Source: Methanobacterium sp.
GTDB taxonomy: Archaea > Methanobacteriota > Methanobacteria > Methanobacteriales > Methanobacteriaceae
Assembly (NCBI GenBank): GCA_039666455.1
Contig: JAVSLW010000009.1
Coordinates: 62,001 to 126,000 of the forward strand
DNA length: 64,000 nucleotides
Direction of reading: 5' to 3'
In this document: positions 9,244-19,569 of the stretch, piece after piece
Layout of the letters: each line of letters begins with the position of its first letter
How positions within the stretch are numbered: the first letter of the stretch is position 1
Translations under genes and position numbers: made by a program
The notes under the pieces: model-generated
The model's database searches: none
What the model saw: only the letters and a program-made list of their open reading frames with translations
What the model was told of the DNA's origin: nothing

Positions 9244-9957
9244 TTAAAAACATTCAAGCATCTTCTTTAATTCCATTACTGCGCTTCGGTGGATTTTCCC
9301 TGAATTTCTATCCCCACCTACACATGCTGCTCCTCTTATTCCAACAACATCAGTGCCTAAATTGTACAGTGTCTGGAGCTGTTCTTTTTTAACTGAGCCT
9401 GCAAGCGCTGATTTTAAGCCGTAATTATGAATTTCATTGTTGAATCTGGCTATTTTCTCTTCACTCATGAAGTCGAATAATGTTTTCCCATCTTTAACTG
9501 CAGTATCCAGCATGGCCAGGTCTGCACCAGCAGCAGCAGCAACTTCTGGTATTTCCATGGGATCTAAAGCCCCAATTCGATGCGCATCAGCGTATCCTGA
9601 AGCTACCACGATTATATCTGCGCTGTATTCATTAACAGTTTTTACCACATTTTTCATTACTTCCAGTGCTTCGTGGTAATTTTTTGTTCCATAAAGGCCA
9701 ACTTTAATGTAGTCTGCTCCTGAAACAGCTGCTCCAAGTGCTGCAAGTGATACTGTACCTGGTTTATATTGCACATCTCCCAAAGTTGCGCTTACGAGCA
9801 TATCTTCAGGGGTCATCTCCCTTATGCTTTTAATGACCCATGGAAAATTAGCTCCAAGTGATCCTTCTTTGGGATTTTTGACATCGATTATGTCTGCACC
9901 GCCTTCAATGGCTTCATGTGCTTCCTCTGTGTTTATTGGACTTATTAAGAGAAGCAA
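9244..9957 (-). CDS. mfnB: (5-formylfuran-3-yl)methyl phosphate synthase
   Basis: 237 aa. MfnB makes 4-(hydroxymethyl)-2-furancarboxaldehyde phosphate from two glyceraldehyde-3-phosphates, the first step of methanofuran synthesis. The Schiff-base region IIDVKNPKEGSLGANFPW, VSATLGDVQYKPGT and the C-terminal GIRGAACVGGDRNSG are all typical of the family (formerly DUF556). The TTG start at 9957 (MLLLISPI) is chosen because GGAGGT lies 7 nt upstream; an ATG at 9972 overlaps the RBS. It is full length for the family. Confidence 0.92.
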   Translation of the reverse strand: MLLLISPINTEEAHEAIEGGADIIDVKNPKEGSLGANFPWVIKSIREMTPEDMLVSATLGDVQYKPGTVSLAALGAAVSGADYIKVGLYGTKNYHEALEVMKNVVKTVNEYSADIIVVASGYADAHRIGALDPMEIPEVAAAAGADLAMLDTAVKDGKTLFDFMSEEKIARFNNEIHNYGLKSALAGSVKKEQLQTLYNLGTDVVGIRGAACVGGDRNSGKIHRSAVMELKKMLECF

Positions 9958-10091
9958 ATCATATACCTCCATTTATTAATTAGATTAAACTAATTTTTAT
10001 TTAAATTATATTCTAAATTATTTAAAGTATTCCCTTTTAGCTGAATAAGATTTTTTTATTTTATCTTTAATTATAGTTCTATGTTTAATGT

Positions 10092-11303
10092 TTAAAAAGG
10101 TGATCCTTCTTTTTTAATTCTTTCTGCAGTTTTAAAATGTTTTTCTGGATAAATCCCTTCCTTCACGAATTCTATCCGCAATTTTTCAATCATTTTATTT
10201 GTTTTAATATTAAAGGGACATTCCAGAGTGCACAGCCCACAAGCAGTGCATTTAAATAGCCCTGAATCAAAACAGGTTTGTTTATCTTTGATAAATCGGC
10301 TGAAAGATATTCCACGGCCGCCCAAATATCCTTTATAACCAAATTCATTGCCTGTTACATTGTATACTGGACATGAAACAATACAGCTACCGCAGCCAAT
10401 GCATAAAAGGCATTCCGGGTAATCTTCAAACAATTTACTTCTTCCGTTGTCAAGAAGGATTACTATTACTCTTTTTGCGCCGTACATGCCTTTTAAAAGT
10501 ATCTGTTCTATGTCTGCTGTTTTAGAGGGTGATGAAATCACGTTCATGTAGGCTGGAATTTTTTTTCCAGTTGCAAATATTGTTTCAAGCTTAACAACGC
10601 TTACCGCTTCTTCAACAGTCCTTACAAGTTTATCTATGCCCACAAGAACAATGTGAATATCTTTCATGGACACCAGAGTTATGTTTCCCTCGTTGTGAAC
10701 CATTAAGAGCGCACCGTCTTCTGCAGCAACTGAATTTGCACCTGTAATTCCAACAGAACAGTTTAAAAGTCTTTCCAAGACGTCCTGTTTAATCACGTTG
10801 AGAATTTCCCCTGGTTCTGGTTTTATTTCCTTTTTAAACTTTTTGGATGCTATTTTAGCTATCTGTTCCATATCTAAATGTGCAGCTGGCCCTATTGGGT
10901 GTGAAGGTCCAGAACTATCTGGATCTATTTGAACAATACGATCTCCAAGGTCAGTTTCCACAAGTTCAATTCCATGAGAATCTAAAAATTCTGATAAACC
11001 TATTTCATTTATGGTGTTTGATTTAGACTTTGAAACCATTTTTTCGTCTTTAATTATCCTGTAAATCTCATCAAGTGCTTTCTTTGAATTTTCTGCAACT
11101 ATAACTTCTATTCCATTTTCTTCAAACTTATTTTTTGCTGTTTCAACAAGTTCTGGAAGATTTTCCACGCTGTAATTTCTTATTTCTTTTACCCGCTCTT
11201 GAAGTTCTCTTATCTGTTCTTTTTCCCCTTCTAAAAGCTGCGCTTTTCTATCCCTTAGTATTTTAAAGGATTTATGCAGAGATTTAAGGTTATTTTTATC
11301 CAT
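10092..11303 (-). CDS. LutB/LldF-like iron-sulfur protein with LUD domain
   Basis: 403 aa. The N-terminal coiled segment and a LUD-type domain (about residues 60-290, with HPIGPAAHLDME and GANSVAAEDGALLM) are followed by two [4Fe-4S] ferredoxin motifs, CLLCIGCGSCIVSCPVYN and CTACGLCTLECPFN. This matches LutB of the LutABC lactate-oxidation complex and related heterodisulfide-reductase-like modules. LutC is not next to it. Its start abuts the stop of the CCG-domain gene with no gap, so the pair is translated together. In a methanogen the substrate is unlikely to be simply lactate. Confidence 0.8.
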   Translation of the reverse strand: MDKNNLKSLHKSFKILRDRKAQLLEGEKEQIRELQERVKEIRNYSVENLPELVETAKNKFEENGIEVIVAENSKKALDEIYRIIKDEKMVSKSKSNTINEIGLSEFLDSHGIELVETDLGDRIVQIDPDSSGPSHPIGPAAHLDMEQIAKIASKKFKKEIKPEPGEILNVIKQDVLERLLNCSVGITGANSVAAEDGALLMVHNEGNITLVSMKDIHIVLVGIDKLVRTVEEAVSVVKLETIFATGKKIPAYMNVISSPSKTADIEQILLKGMYGAKRVIVILLDNGRSKLFEDYPECLLCIGCGSCIVSCPVYNVTGNEFGYKGYLGGRGISFSRFIKDKQTCFDSGLFKCTACGLCTLECPFNIKTNKMIEKLRIEFVKEGIYPEKHFKTAERIKKEGSPF

Positions 11304-11999
11304 TTAATACCCCAGGGTGTCTTTTAAAGCATTTAAGACCAGTTCAGAGATGTCCAGTACACTCTGTTTTTCTATGCAGACAGACTGAATGTTTAATATG
11401 CAGAATGGACATGAGGTAATGATTATTTCAGTACCTGTATTTTTTGCATCTTCAATACGTGCCATGGATATCTCTTCTGTTATTTCAGGATAAGCTGATC
11501 TAACACCTGCACCAGCGCCGCAGCATCTTGCTTTATCTTTGTTGAAATCCATTTCTACCAATTCTGCACATCTATATATAACTGCCCTCGGAGCATCATA
11601 TTCTTCCATCTCCCTTCCAAGGTGGCAGGGATCGTGATAGGTGACTTTTTTATCTTTAAATTCTAATTCTATTTTTCCATGTTCAATTAACTGGTTAAAA
11701 AGCTCTGATGTGTGCACAACGTTTATTTCAACGCCTAAAATTTCTTTATAATCTTTTTTAAATGTCCTGTAACAGCCGGCACATGAAGTGACTATCTTTT
11801 CTCCTTCCAGATCCTTTAATGTTTTATCCATAACTTTTTCTGCCTCTTCTCTAAATCCTGTTCTAAGCAGAAAGGATCCGCAGCATTTTTCATTTTCTAA
11901 TACTTTATAATCTATTCCTGCAGATTTCAGTATCTCTTCTGTTGCTCTGGATATGTTTCCAAGCTTTTCCTTTGCTACACAGCCCCTAAAATAAATCAT
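11304..11999 (-). CDS. CCG-domain Fe-S protein (LutA/GlpC/HdrD-like)
   Basis: 231 aa with two cysteine-rich CCG domains. The first has YFRGCVAKEK, EKCCGSFLLRTG and SCAGCYRTF; the second has HDPCHLGREME, ARCCGAGAG and SCPFC. Such domains bind a [4Fe-4S] cluster or a reducible dithiol in LutA, GlpC and HdrB/HdrD. The ATG at 11999 is chosen because GGTG lies 5 nt upstream; the TTG at 12014 has no RBS. With the following LUD gene it makes a two-subunit redox module whose physiological electron donor is not shown by the sequence. Confidence 0.82.
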   Translation of the reverse strand: MIYFRGCVAKEKLGNISRATEEILKSAGIDYKVLENEKCCGSFLLRTGFREEAEKVMDKTLKDLEGEKIVTSCAGCYRTFKKDYKEILGVEINVVHTSELFNQLIEHGKIELEFKDKKVTYHDPCHLGREMEEYDAPRAVIYRCAELVEMDFNKDKARCCGAGAGVRSAYPEITEEISMARIEDAKNTGTEIIITSCPFCILNIQSVCIEKQSVLDISELVLNALKDTLGY

Positions 12000-12032
12000 C
12001 TTTGCACCAAACAACTACTACATTAATTTACT

Positions 12033-13061
12033 TCAATATTTTACTGCATGTTTATTATTTTTATGCACCGGTCTGATAAATAAGAAATTATAGATAACTC
12101 CATATGCATACAGAATGTGCTGAACTGGCACAAGTAAAAAAACAAGCAGTGAATAAATAGATTTTGTTTTAAAAAGAATTTCTGCAAAAACAAGTACTGC
12201 ATATACGATATAAAGTGCTAATGGGATTAAAACCATCCACCCCCAAATTAAATATAACGGAATAAGCAGAATCAGGTAGAATAAAAATAATATTGTCAAA
12301 AAAACCTTTATTTTAAATAATCTGAGCTTTTTTATGGCATTAGCTATGTTTACTCCATATCTGATCATGTTTTTTGAAAATTGCCTTAGTGAACTGGTTT
12401 CCCTGTGATATATTTTAGCTTCCCTGACGTAAATGAATTTATATCCGACTAATCCCAGCCTTAAATTTAATTCAGTATCATCAGAGATGATTAGGCTGTC
12501 ATCATACCTGAATTTACTTATTATATCTTTTTTGTAAATGGCATTGTAATTAGGGATGCTTTTTAAATATTTAACATTTCTCTTTGAAAATGCAGGGTTT
12601 CCGCCAGAAGCAATGGTGGAGGTTAAAAAATGGTTTATTATCAGTTCTTTTTTGTTATCGGTTGGAGCTATTAATCGGGGTCCGCCGGCACCTGCAATAT
12701 CATCTTCGGTTCCTTCAATACTTTCATATAAAGTTTTAAGCCACTCTTTGTCCACGATACAGTCGGCATCAGTATAGGCAATGTATTTTGAGCTTTCACT
12801 GGAATGGTCTATTACCAGGTTTCTTGCAAAACAGTGACCATAAAAACCGAAATCTTTCTCGTTTAGGATTTTATAGCTGATATTTGAAGAGCTTAAAACT
12901 TCTTCTGCAATTTCACGGGTTTTATCATCGGAATTACCGTCAACTACTATTATTTCAAATGATGAAGAATCAAAACTTTGTTCAATAAGAGTTTTAAGAG
13001 TTGTGGCTATGTATTCTTCCTCGTTTTTGGCTATAATTCCTATAGTTATTAAAATTGGCAT
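12033..13061 (-). CDS. membrane-anchored family 2 glycosyltransferase
   Basis: 342 aa. The GT-A domain shows IIVVDGNSDDKT (nucleotide binding) and YTDADCIVD (DxD metal site), plus YRETSSLRQFSKNMIRYG in the acceptor region. Two or three membrane helices follow (about 250-325). It probably adds a sugar to a lipid or glycan at the inner membrane face. GGTAAGG precedes the ATG. It sits 33 nt upstream of the LutA-like gene on the same strand, but the functional link is doubtful. Confidence 0.82.
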   Translation of the reverse strand: MPILITIGIIAKNEEEYIATTLKTLIEQSFDSSSFEIIVVDGNSDDKTREIAEEVLSSSNISYKILNEKDFGFYGHCFARNLVIDHSSESSKYIAYTDADCIVDKEWLKTLYESIEGTEDDIAGAGGPRLIAPTDNKKELIINHFLTSTIASGGNPAFSKRNVKYLKSIPNYNAIYKKDIISKFRYDDSLIISDDTELNLRLGLVGYKFIYVREAKIYHRETSSLRQFSKNMIRYGVNIANAIKKLRLFKIKVFLTILFLFYLILLIPLYLIWGWMVLIPLALYIVYAVLVFAEILFKTKSIYSLLVFLLVPVQHILYAYGVIYNFLFIRPVHKNNKHAVKY

Positions 13062-13225
13062 TTTCCTTACCTTAAATCTTTTAGTAATGCATGAATATTA
13101 CGACTTTTTGTATTTGGTTTTTTAAATACATTATTTTAAGTTATTATTTTCTTTATCAATACGCCCTATAAATAATTTTTAATTTTTCGTGCTAATTATT
13201 TAAGCTACTTAATTTGATAGTTCAA

Positions 13226-14256
13226 TTAAGTTAAAAATGATAAACTTTTTGATTTTGCACCGTCAATATCTGAATAATAGATTTTCAAGCCGTTTGGCAA
13301 GATAATAGATGTTGTATTTAATTTTGAATTCACATTCTTAAAAAATTCGGTTTTATTATTCATCACCCAGATTATCTGGGTTGTAGAAGTATTTAATGGA
13401 ATTTCTAAGGTTTTATTTTCAAATCCGCTTCATTTATGGTTTTTTCCATGAAAAACTATGAAATTTTTATTGGTTTTGGAGGTTTTCAACTGTGAATTTT
13501 CATCATCACTTATGCTGTAAACATTATATTGTGGAAGATAGTAAATTGCTTTTCTCCAGGAGAAGCCCTGATCTTCCCTTAGAATGTCTCTAATGATAAT
13601 AATAGTTTTTTCAGAGTTAGAATTATTCATAATCCTGTTTATATGATATTTCGTGTTTAAATCGTTTTTATAGATTTTCTCGTATCTATAAACAAATAAA
13701 AGATCTATGCATAGTAAAATTTTTTGATTTTCATCTATAAAACCTAAAGGAGTTTCCCATGTACTTTCATAGTTAATATTGGATGGATAAATAAAATACA
13801 ATGAATTTAAAAAGATGAATATTGCCAATAGAGAGGATAAAACTGATTTATATGAAAATTTATGCTTATTTTCAATTTTAAGAGAAAAATAGTTAAATAT
13901 ATATCCCAGAATCATAGAAATTGCTGAAATATATACTAATATGTACCCAGGCTTAGGTGAGTGAACCATAAATTGAAAAATAATCATGGGGAAAATCCAT
14001 AATGATAAAAAAACGAATTTAGTATTTAATAGAATCTTTATTTGGAATTTTTTCCTAAACATAAAAATGATTAAGTCTTGCCTGAATCCCACTCGTAAAG
14101 AAATTTGCTCATGAAAGGAATTCTTGTAATCAAAATTAACAATGAAAATATGGATATTAACAAAATATTAATCGATTTATTGTTTTCAATTGATTTACCT
14201 TTCAATTTAATTTCCTTTGGATCCATGTTACACTCCGATGAATTTAAAATTCCCAT
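13226..14256 (-). pseudogene. decayed GT39/PMT-like (GT-C) membrane glycosyltransferase
   Basis: Three pieces of one gene remain. The 5' piece (14256-14071, start ATG) ends in RIPFMSKFLYEWDS, the usual beginning of GT-C dolichyl-phosphate sugar transferases. It then runs straight into GFRQDLIIF in another frame (from 14092), which in intact relatives lies well over 100 residues further on, so an internal deletion with frameshift is inferred. The second piece (14092-13430) has several membrane helices and ends at an in-frame TGA (KNHK*SGFENKTLEIP). The frame then stays open past the TGA to a TAA at 13226-13228, giving a beta-rich tail (STTQIIWVMNNKTEFF). Confidence 0.7.
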
Positions 14257-14397
14257 ACAATTCAGGTTAACTATTTATTATCCATATTAGTTAAATTAAA
14301 AGATAGATGTTTATTTATATATCAAAATATTGTTTTCAATTTATTAAATAGATATTAATTTTAAATAAAATTAACGAAGTTAAAATGGAAGAGAATA

Positions 14398-15444
14398 ATG
14401 AAATATCCCTTAATTTCAATTATAATCCTCAACTGGAACGGTTGGGAAGATACTCTTGAATGTTTGGAGTCCCTTTATCAGATTGATTACCCTAATTATA
14501 ATGTTATTCTTATAGATAATGGTTCTGAGGATGAATCAATAAAAAAAATTAAGGAATACTGTGATGGAAAAATAGTAGTCAAATCTGAATTTTTTGAATA
14601 TAATTATAATAACAAACCAATTGAGCTATTTGAATACACAAAAGCAGAAATTGGCTCTGTATCATTAGAAAATTCATTTTATAATAATAAAAAACTGGTT
14701 TTAATTAAAAATCCAGAAAATTATGGTTTTGCAGAAGGAAATAATATTGGAATTAGATTTGCTATGAGATCTTTAAATCCAGATTATATCTTACTATTAA
14801 ACAATGATACTGTAGTTGAAAAGTCCTTTTTAACTGAAATGGTTAATGTAGCAGAAAACAATTCTAAAATTGGTGTTGTCGGACCTAAAATTTATTATTA
14901 TAATTATAAAGGCAGAAAAGACGTTATAAACTTTGCAGGTGAGGAAATTAATTTTTATACATCTCGAGGGAAACGTTTCGGACGTTTTGAAATAGATAAG
15001 GGACAGTATGATGAAATAAGGGAGAATGATAAGATTGACGGAAGTTGCATGCTCATTAAAAGAGAGGTAATTAAAGAAGTTGGGATCTTTGACCCACTAT
15101 ATTTTGCATACTGGGAAGAAGCTGATTTATGTGTTAGAATAAAAAATGCAGGGTATAAGTTAATTTATGCTCCAAAATCTCGTATTTGGCATAAAATTGG
15201 AGTTACCTGGGATAGCTATTTCAGTTATTTTATAATTTATCACTATTTAGTTCGTAATCGATTGATTTTCATGTGGAGATATGCGTCAAATATTCAAAAA
15301 ACCATATTTATACTTTTTTTTGTAGTCTATTTATTGGTTAATATCATTATAATGTTTATAAAAGAGGATTGGAAAACATCGAAAGAAGGATTAAAAGCAA
15401 TAAAAAATGGAATAATGGATTTTAGAAAATTAGTTCTAAAATAA
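14398..15444 (+). CDS. family 2 glycosyltransferase (rhamnosyltransferase-like)
   Basis: 348 aa. Motifs are SIIILNWNGWEDTLECLESL at the N-terminus, ILLLNNDTVVE in the metal-site position, GSCMLIKREVIKEVGIFD and YWEEADLCVRIKNAGY. This is the GT2 subfamily that includes WbbL-type rhamnosyltransferases. A C-terminal hydrophobic segment (about 302-322) anchors it. An insertion around residues 55-90 relative to the usual spacing is notable. The start has only a weak RBS (GAAGAG). It is divergent from the decayed GT-C gene. Confidence 0.8.
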   Translation: MKYPLISIIILNWNGWEDTLECLESLYQIDYPNYNVILIDNGSEDESIKKIKEYCDGKIVVKSEFFEYNYNNKPIELFEYTKAEIGSVSLENSFYNNKKLVLIKNPENYGFAEGNNIGIRFAMRSLNPDYILLLNNDTVVEKSFLTEMVNVAENNSKIGVVGPKIYYYNYKGRKDVINFAGEEINFYTSRGKRFGRFEIDKGQYDEIRENDKIDGSCMLIKREVIKEVGIFDPLYFAYWEEADLCVRIKNAGYKLIYAPKSRIWHKIGVTWDSYFSYFIIYHYLVRNRLIFMWRYASNIQKTIFILFFVVYLLVNIIIMFIKEDWKTSKEGLKAIKNGIMDFRKLVLK

Positions 15445-15564
15445 ATTAACAATAAATTATTTAGCAGACACATTCACGAGCACTAAATTTATTAAATGGC
15501 AAATTGACATGAATTTATTTCAAAAGTAGTAAAACAGATGAGTTTTAAATTTTACAAAGATTTA

Positions 15565-17257
15565 TCATTCATATAATTCAAAAAACTGTGTTTCATATAT
15601 TTTTTTATAATTTGACTGTACATAAGGGATAAGGGGAGAATATGATTCATTTAAAGGTATAAATCCTTCAGATAGATTATCTGCTCTATATTTTTGTACA
15701 ATGATAATTACAGTCCCTTTTTTCATTTCTAAATCTTTTATAATGTGATTTGTTAACTTCTGGTCACCGGACTGGATATTTCCTAATTCTACATTTTGAG
15801 GCCATTCTATTATTAGTGGATTCCCATAGGAGTTTTTTATCCAGATTCCTACGCAATCAGGTATAATAATATATTTTCTCCCTTTTTTTATTGAAAATTC
15901 TTCAGCAACATTTAAATCTTTTAAAAATGCATGAGTATTCTTGTTTGTTTTTATTCCTGTCATTCCATAAACTACATCTCCAAGATCATAGTTTAAATCA
16001 CTAATTGAAGATTCTCGATAAATATGTTCTTCTCTAGCTATTCCAAAGGATAATGTAGACACGAAAAGCAGCATTATAACAAAAATACCAACATATCTGG
16101 AATAATCATTAAATAAATTCTGATCTGGAATACAGTTATAAATATATTCTATTATAAATATAACTAAAGGGCCAGCCATTAAAGCAGGATAATTATAACC
16201 CACAGAAAGAGAAACAATCCAAGATAATATCACAAGTAAAATACCTATTTTCAAATATTGAGTTAATTTTCGAATTTTATAGAAATCTACTATGATTAAG
16301 CCAACAACCATGGCAAAAATAGAGTATGATGAGCCAACAAGATATAAAGAGGGGAATATAGCTAATGGAACTATGGAAATCATTAAAAAAGCTAAAATAC
16401 TAAAAAGTAATAAAATTCCTGTCTTTACCAAATACTTGTTAAATTTGCTATTTAAATTGTTATTTAAAAAATAAGTAATTGAATACCATAATAAAATACT
16501 AAATGGTACTACACTAAGGAAATAATGGTTTAAACCTGCAATGATGGTTCTTTCTAGAGTATAAATATTTAATTGGACAAATGCATCTAAAAATGCTCCA
16601 CTAATTAATAAATACAACATATAGAACATAATGGGTGTAATTAATACTATCCAGAAGCGTTTTTGACACCCGTCATTAAGAACTATGATTGATAAAGGAA
16701 GTAAAAATAAAAAATTTTGTTTAAATAGAGGTGTAACACCTATCAAGAAGTATCCAATCAATTTAAATGTGGTTAAATTAATTCGATGACATAGCATTAT
16801 GCCTATAGTAGACAAGAATATAGCATCAATTGTATGCCAGGCCATAATTGGAAAATTATGCACAGAAAAGAAAAGCGCAATTAGAGCTAAGCAAAATTTT
16901 TCAGTATTTGATTTCAAAATAGAAAAAGTATCGCTTATAATGATTGTCCAAATCCATGCAACAGTTGCCAATTGAAACCAAACAAAAAATCTAGAAATCA
17001 ATAAGGTATATTCCCCCCCAAATAACAATAGGTATATGGAAAAAATGAGAACCAACAGGTCTGATTGATATAAAATCTAAATGAGGTATTTGTCCCTCAA
17101 GTATTCTCTTAGCCCCTGCTAGAATAAATCCATCATCTGTAGGATTAAAACCAAGTTTAGAAAATAAGATATGTGCAATTATTGAAACTATAATTATAAA
17201 CATGATTCCCGGATAAAGTTGAGATGTTTTTTTCAATTTTTTAACAAATAAGGACAT
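15565..17257 (-). pseudogene. GT-C-like multi-spanning membrane protein split by a frameshift at a G7 tract
   Basis: The 5' part (17257-16991, 88 aa) has one membrane helix and NPTDDGFILAGAKRILEG, the acidic first-loop motif of GT-C glycosyltransferases. It runs into a short tail after the homopolymer G7 at 17013-17019 (minus strand). The second part (17055-15565) continues the protein in the next frame with about ten helices and a soluble C-terminus. Removing one G joins HIPIVIW to GEYTLLISRFFVWF and restores about 564 codons. It may be a true pseudogene, a phase-variable gene or a sequencing error. Confidence 0.7.
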
Positions 17258-17479
17258 AATGTTAAGTATATTTTAATAAACCATATAAATCAATGGTTAT
17301 ATGCTACAGAAATTAAGTAAATTTGTTATACAATAACTCTTTAGAATTATTAATAACTGTTTTTTGATAAATAAAATAGCATAATGCTATTTTTAGTTAT
17401 ATATTATTCAATAATGCGGTTATAACTAATATTTAATTAGGAAATGGGATAATTTGTTAAATAAATAAAAAAAGCTTAA

Positions 17480-18943
17480 ATGGAAGAAAGTTCTAAGTAC
17501 GATGATATTATGAATGCTGTAAAATCACTTGCTAAAAATACTTCATTATTACTGATTTCCCAAGTTATTAGCTATATATTAGCATTTTTTTATATGATTT
17601 ATATTGCTCGATATTTAGGTACTGATGGTTTTGGTATTCTTTCATTTGCACTTGCTTTTACTGGAATACTCAGCATCTTTACAGATTTAGGTCTTAATAC
17701 CTTAACGGTTAGAGAAGTTGCAAGAGATAAATCATTAACGAATAAATATTTTAGTAATATTTTTTTTATAAAAATGATTTTTTGTATTTTAACTTTTGGA
17801 TTAATGGCATTGATAATAAATTTACTTGGATACTCTTTAGAAACTATAAATGTTGTTTATTTAGTAGGATTATCAGTAATTTTCACAGCAATTTCAGGTT
17901 TTTTTAATTCAATTTTTCAAGCACACGAAAAAATGGAATATCAATCTTTAGGCCTGGTTTTACAGAATTTTCTAATGTTTATTGGAGTTTTAATCGTTAT
18001 TAATTTTGGATTGAGCATTATAGTATTTGCATTCGTTTATTTTATTTCTAGTTTAATTAGTTTATTTTATATTTTAATTGTTTATTTCTGGAAATTTCCT
18101 CCAAGGAATGTTGAAATTAGAAGAAATTATTGGAAACCAACAATAAAGGAATCATTACCTTTTGGATTAACAGCCGTTTTTGCAACAGTCTATGTTTGGA
18201 TTGATTCTGTAATGCTTTCTTTGATGCAAGGAAATGAAGCAGTTGGATTATATAATGCAGCTTATAGAATAATTATAGTTTTACTATTTATTCAGTCAGT
18301 TTCAAGTATCTCTATATTTCCTACGATGTCTAAGTTTTATATTTCATCAAAAAATTCTTTAAAAATGACTGTTGAAAAGTATTTTAAATTTATGTTTATA
18401 ATCAGTATTCCTATTGGAATTATTGTAATGCTTTTGTCTGATAAAATAATTTTATTTGTCTTTGGCGTTCAATATGAAAATTCAATATTACTCCTTCAAA
18501 TATTAGTATGGGCTACTGTATTTACATTTATATACACTGCATTCGTACAAATGTTTTTATCAACAAACAAACAGTTTGTAATCACTAAAATCACTGCATT
18601 ATGTATGATGATTAATATCATTTTAAATTTGATTTTGATTCCACAGTTTAGCTATATTGGTGCCAGTTTTGTTACTGTAATTACTGAATTTACAATTTTA
18701 GTCCTTGTATTCAAAAGTTATAGTAAAATCGGTTATGGTATTTCCAGAAAACAGTCAAAATTAATGATTAAAGTTATAATTGCAAGTTTAATTATGGGAT
18801 TATTTATATTCTATTTTAAAGAATTGGAAACATATTTATTATTGTTATTTGCAATTATAATATATATTACATTAATATTACTGACCAAATGCATTGATAA
18901 AGACGATGCCAACTTAATTCATGTATTAATTAAAAAAAGTTGA
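17480..18943 (+). CDS. oligosaccharide flippase (Wzx/RfbX type)
   Basis: 487 aa with about 12-14 membrane segments. It shares with the flippase at 5299-6729 the N-terminal signature ARYLGTDGFGILSFALAF, DLGLNTLTVREVARD and the middle YQSLG segment, so the two are paralogues. It should move lipid-linked glycans to the outer face. The start at 17480 has a weak RBS, and the ATG at 17510 (MNAVKSLAK) is a possible alternative. It leads a four-gene same-strand group with the acetyltransferase and glycosyltransferase that follow. Confidence 0.87.
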   Translation: MEESSKYDDIMNAVKSLAKNTSLLLISQVISYILAFFYMIYIARYLGTDGFGILSFALAFTGILSIFTDLGLNTLTVREVARDKSLTNKYFSNIFFIKMIFCILTFGLMALIINLLGYSLETINVVYLVGLSVIFTAISGFFNSIFQAHEKMEYQSLGLVLQNFLMFIGVLIVINFGLSIIVFAFVYFISSLISLFYILIVYFWKFPPRNVEIRRNYWKPTIKESLPFGLTAVFATVYVWIDSVMLSLMQGNEAVGLYNAAYRIIIVLLFIQSVSSISIFPTMSKFYISSKNSLKMTVEKYFKFMFIISIPIGIIVMLLSDKIILFVFGVQYENSILLLQILVWATVFTFIYTAFVQMFLSTNKQFVITKITALCMMINIILNLILIPQFSYIGASFVTVITEFTILVLVFKSYSKIGYGISRKQSKLMIKVIIASLIMGLFIFYFKELETYLLLLFAIIIYITLILLTKCIDKDDANLIHVLIKKS

Positions 18944-18998
18944 ATAGGAATTAAAATATACCAAATTTTTAGGAAAATCTTTGGGGGGAAATTCAAAA

Positions 18999-19562
18999 AT
19001 GGATGATATAAAGAATCCCGAGAATACTATAATTGGTTTTAATTATAAAAGAGGAAGTAAATCTCCCATAATTGGAAAAAATTCTATTATTCGCCCTAAT
19101 TCTATTATTTATAATGATGTATCAGTTGGAGATGATTTTAAAACGGGCCATAACATTTTAATCAGGGAAAAAACAACTATTGGTAATGACACACTTATTG
19201 GAACAAATACTGTAATTGAAGGTAATTGTATCATAGGAAATAATGTGAGAATACAATCAAACGTATACATTCCTACAAACACCATAATTGAAGATAACGT
19301 ATTTATTGGTCCTTGCGCATGTTTTACTAATGATAGATATCCCGTAAGAATTGATTTTGAACTTAAAGGACCAATATTAAGAAAAGGTGCTTCTATTGGT
19401 GCAAATTCAACATTTTTATCAGATTTAGAGATTGGAGAAGGTGCAATGATTGCAGCGGGTGCAATTGTTACTAAAGATGTACCCAATTTCTATCTTGCAA
19501 TAGGTGCACCTGCAAAAATAAAACCACTTCCAAAACATTTAAGAATTCCAAATAAGCTATAA
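18999..19562 (+). CDS. left-handed beta-helix (hexapeptide repeat) acyltransferase
   Basis: 187 aa. Hexapeptide repeats run from about residue 25 to 165 (IIGKNSIIRPNSIIYND, IGNDTLIGTNTVIEGN and so on), and the C-terminal AIGAPAKIKPLP is typical of sugar O- or N-acetyltransferases such as WbbJ/FdtC-like proteins. It probably acetylates an amino sugar nucleotide used in this locus. The ATG at 18999 is preferred (GGGGG upstream); a TTG at 18981 preceded by AGGA is possible. It is followed after 7 nt by a GT2 gene. Confidence 0.8.
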   Translation: MDDIKNPENTIIGFNYKRGSKSPIIGKNSIIRPNSIIYNDVSVGDDFKTGHNILIREKTTIGNDTLIGTNTVIEGNCIIGNNVRIQSNVYIPTNTIIEDNVFIGPCACFTNDRYPVRIDFELKGPILRKGASIGANSTFLSDLEIGEGAMIAAGAIVTKDVPNFYLAIGAPAKIKPLPKHLRIPNKL

Positions 19563-19569
19563 TTACACA

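Noticed and set aside
9958..9972. Longer mfnB start (MEVYD...)
   Set aside because: The ATG at 9972 forms part of the GGAGGT ribosome site for the TTG at 9957, which also gives the family-like N-terminus MLLLISPI.
13430..13432. TGA in the GT-C gene as a recoded selenocysteine codon
   Set aside because: The gene already has an internal deletion and frameshift, there is no reason for selenocysteine in this family, and Methanobacterium is not known to use it.
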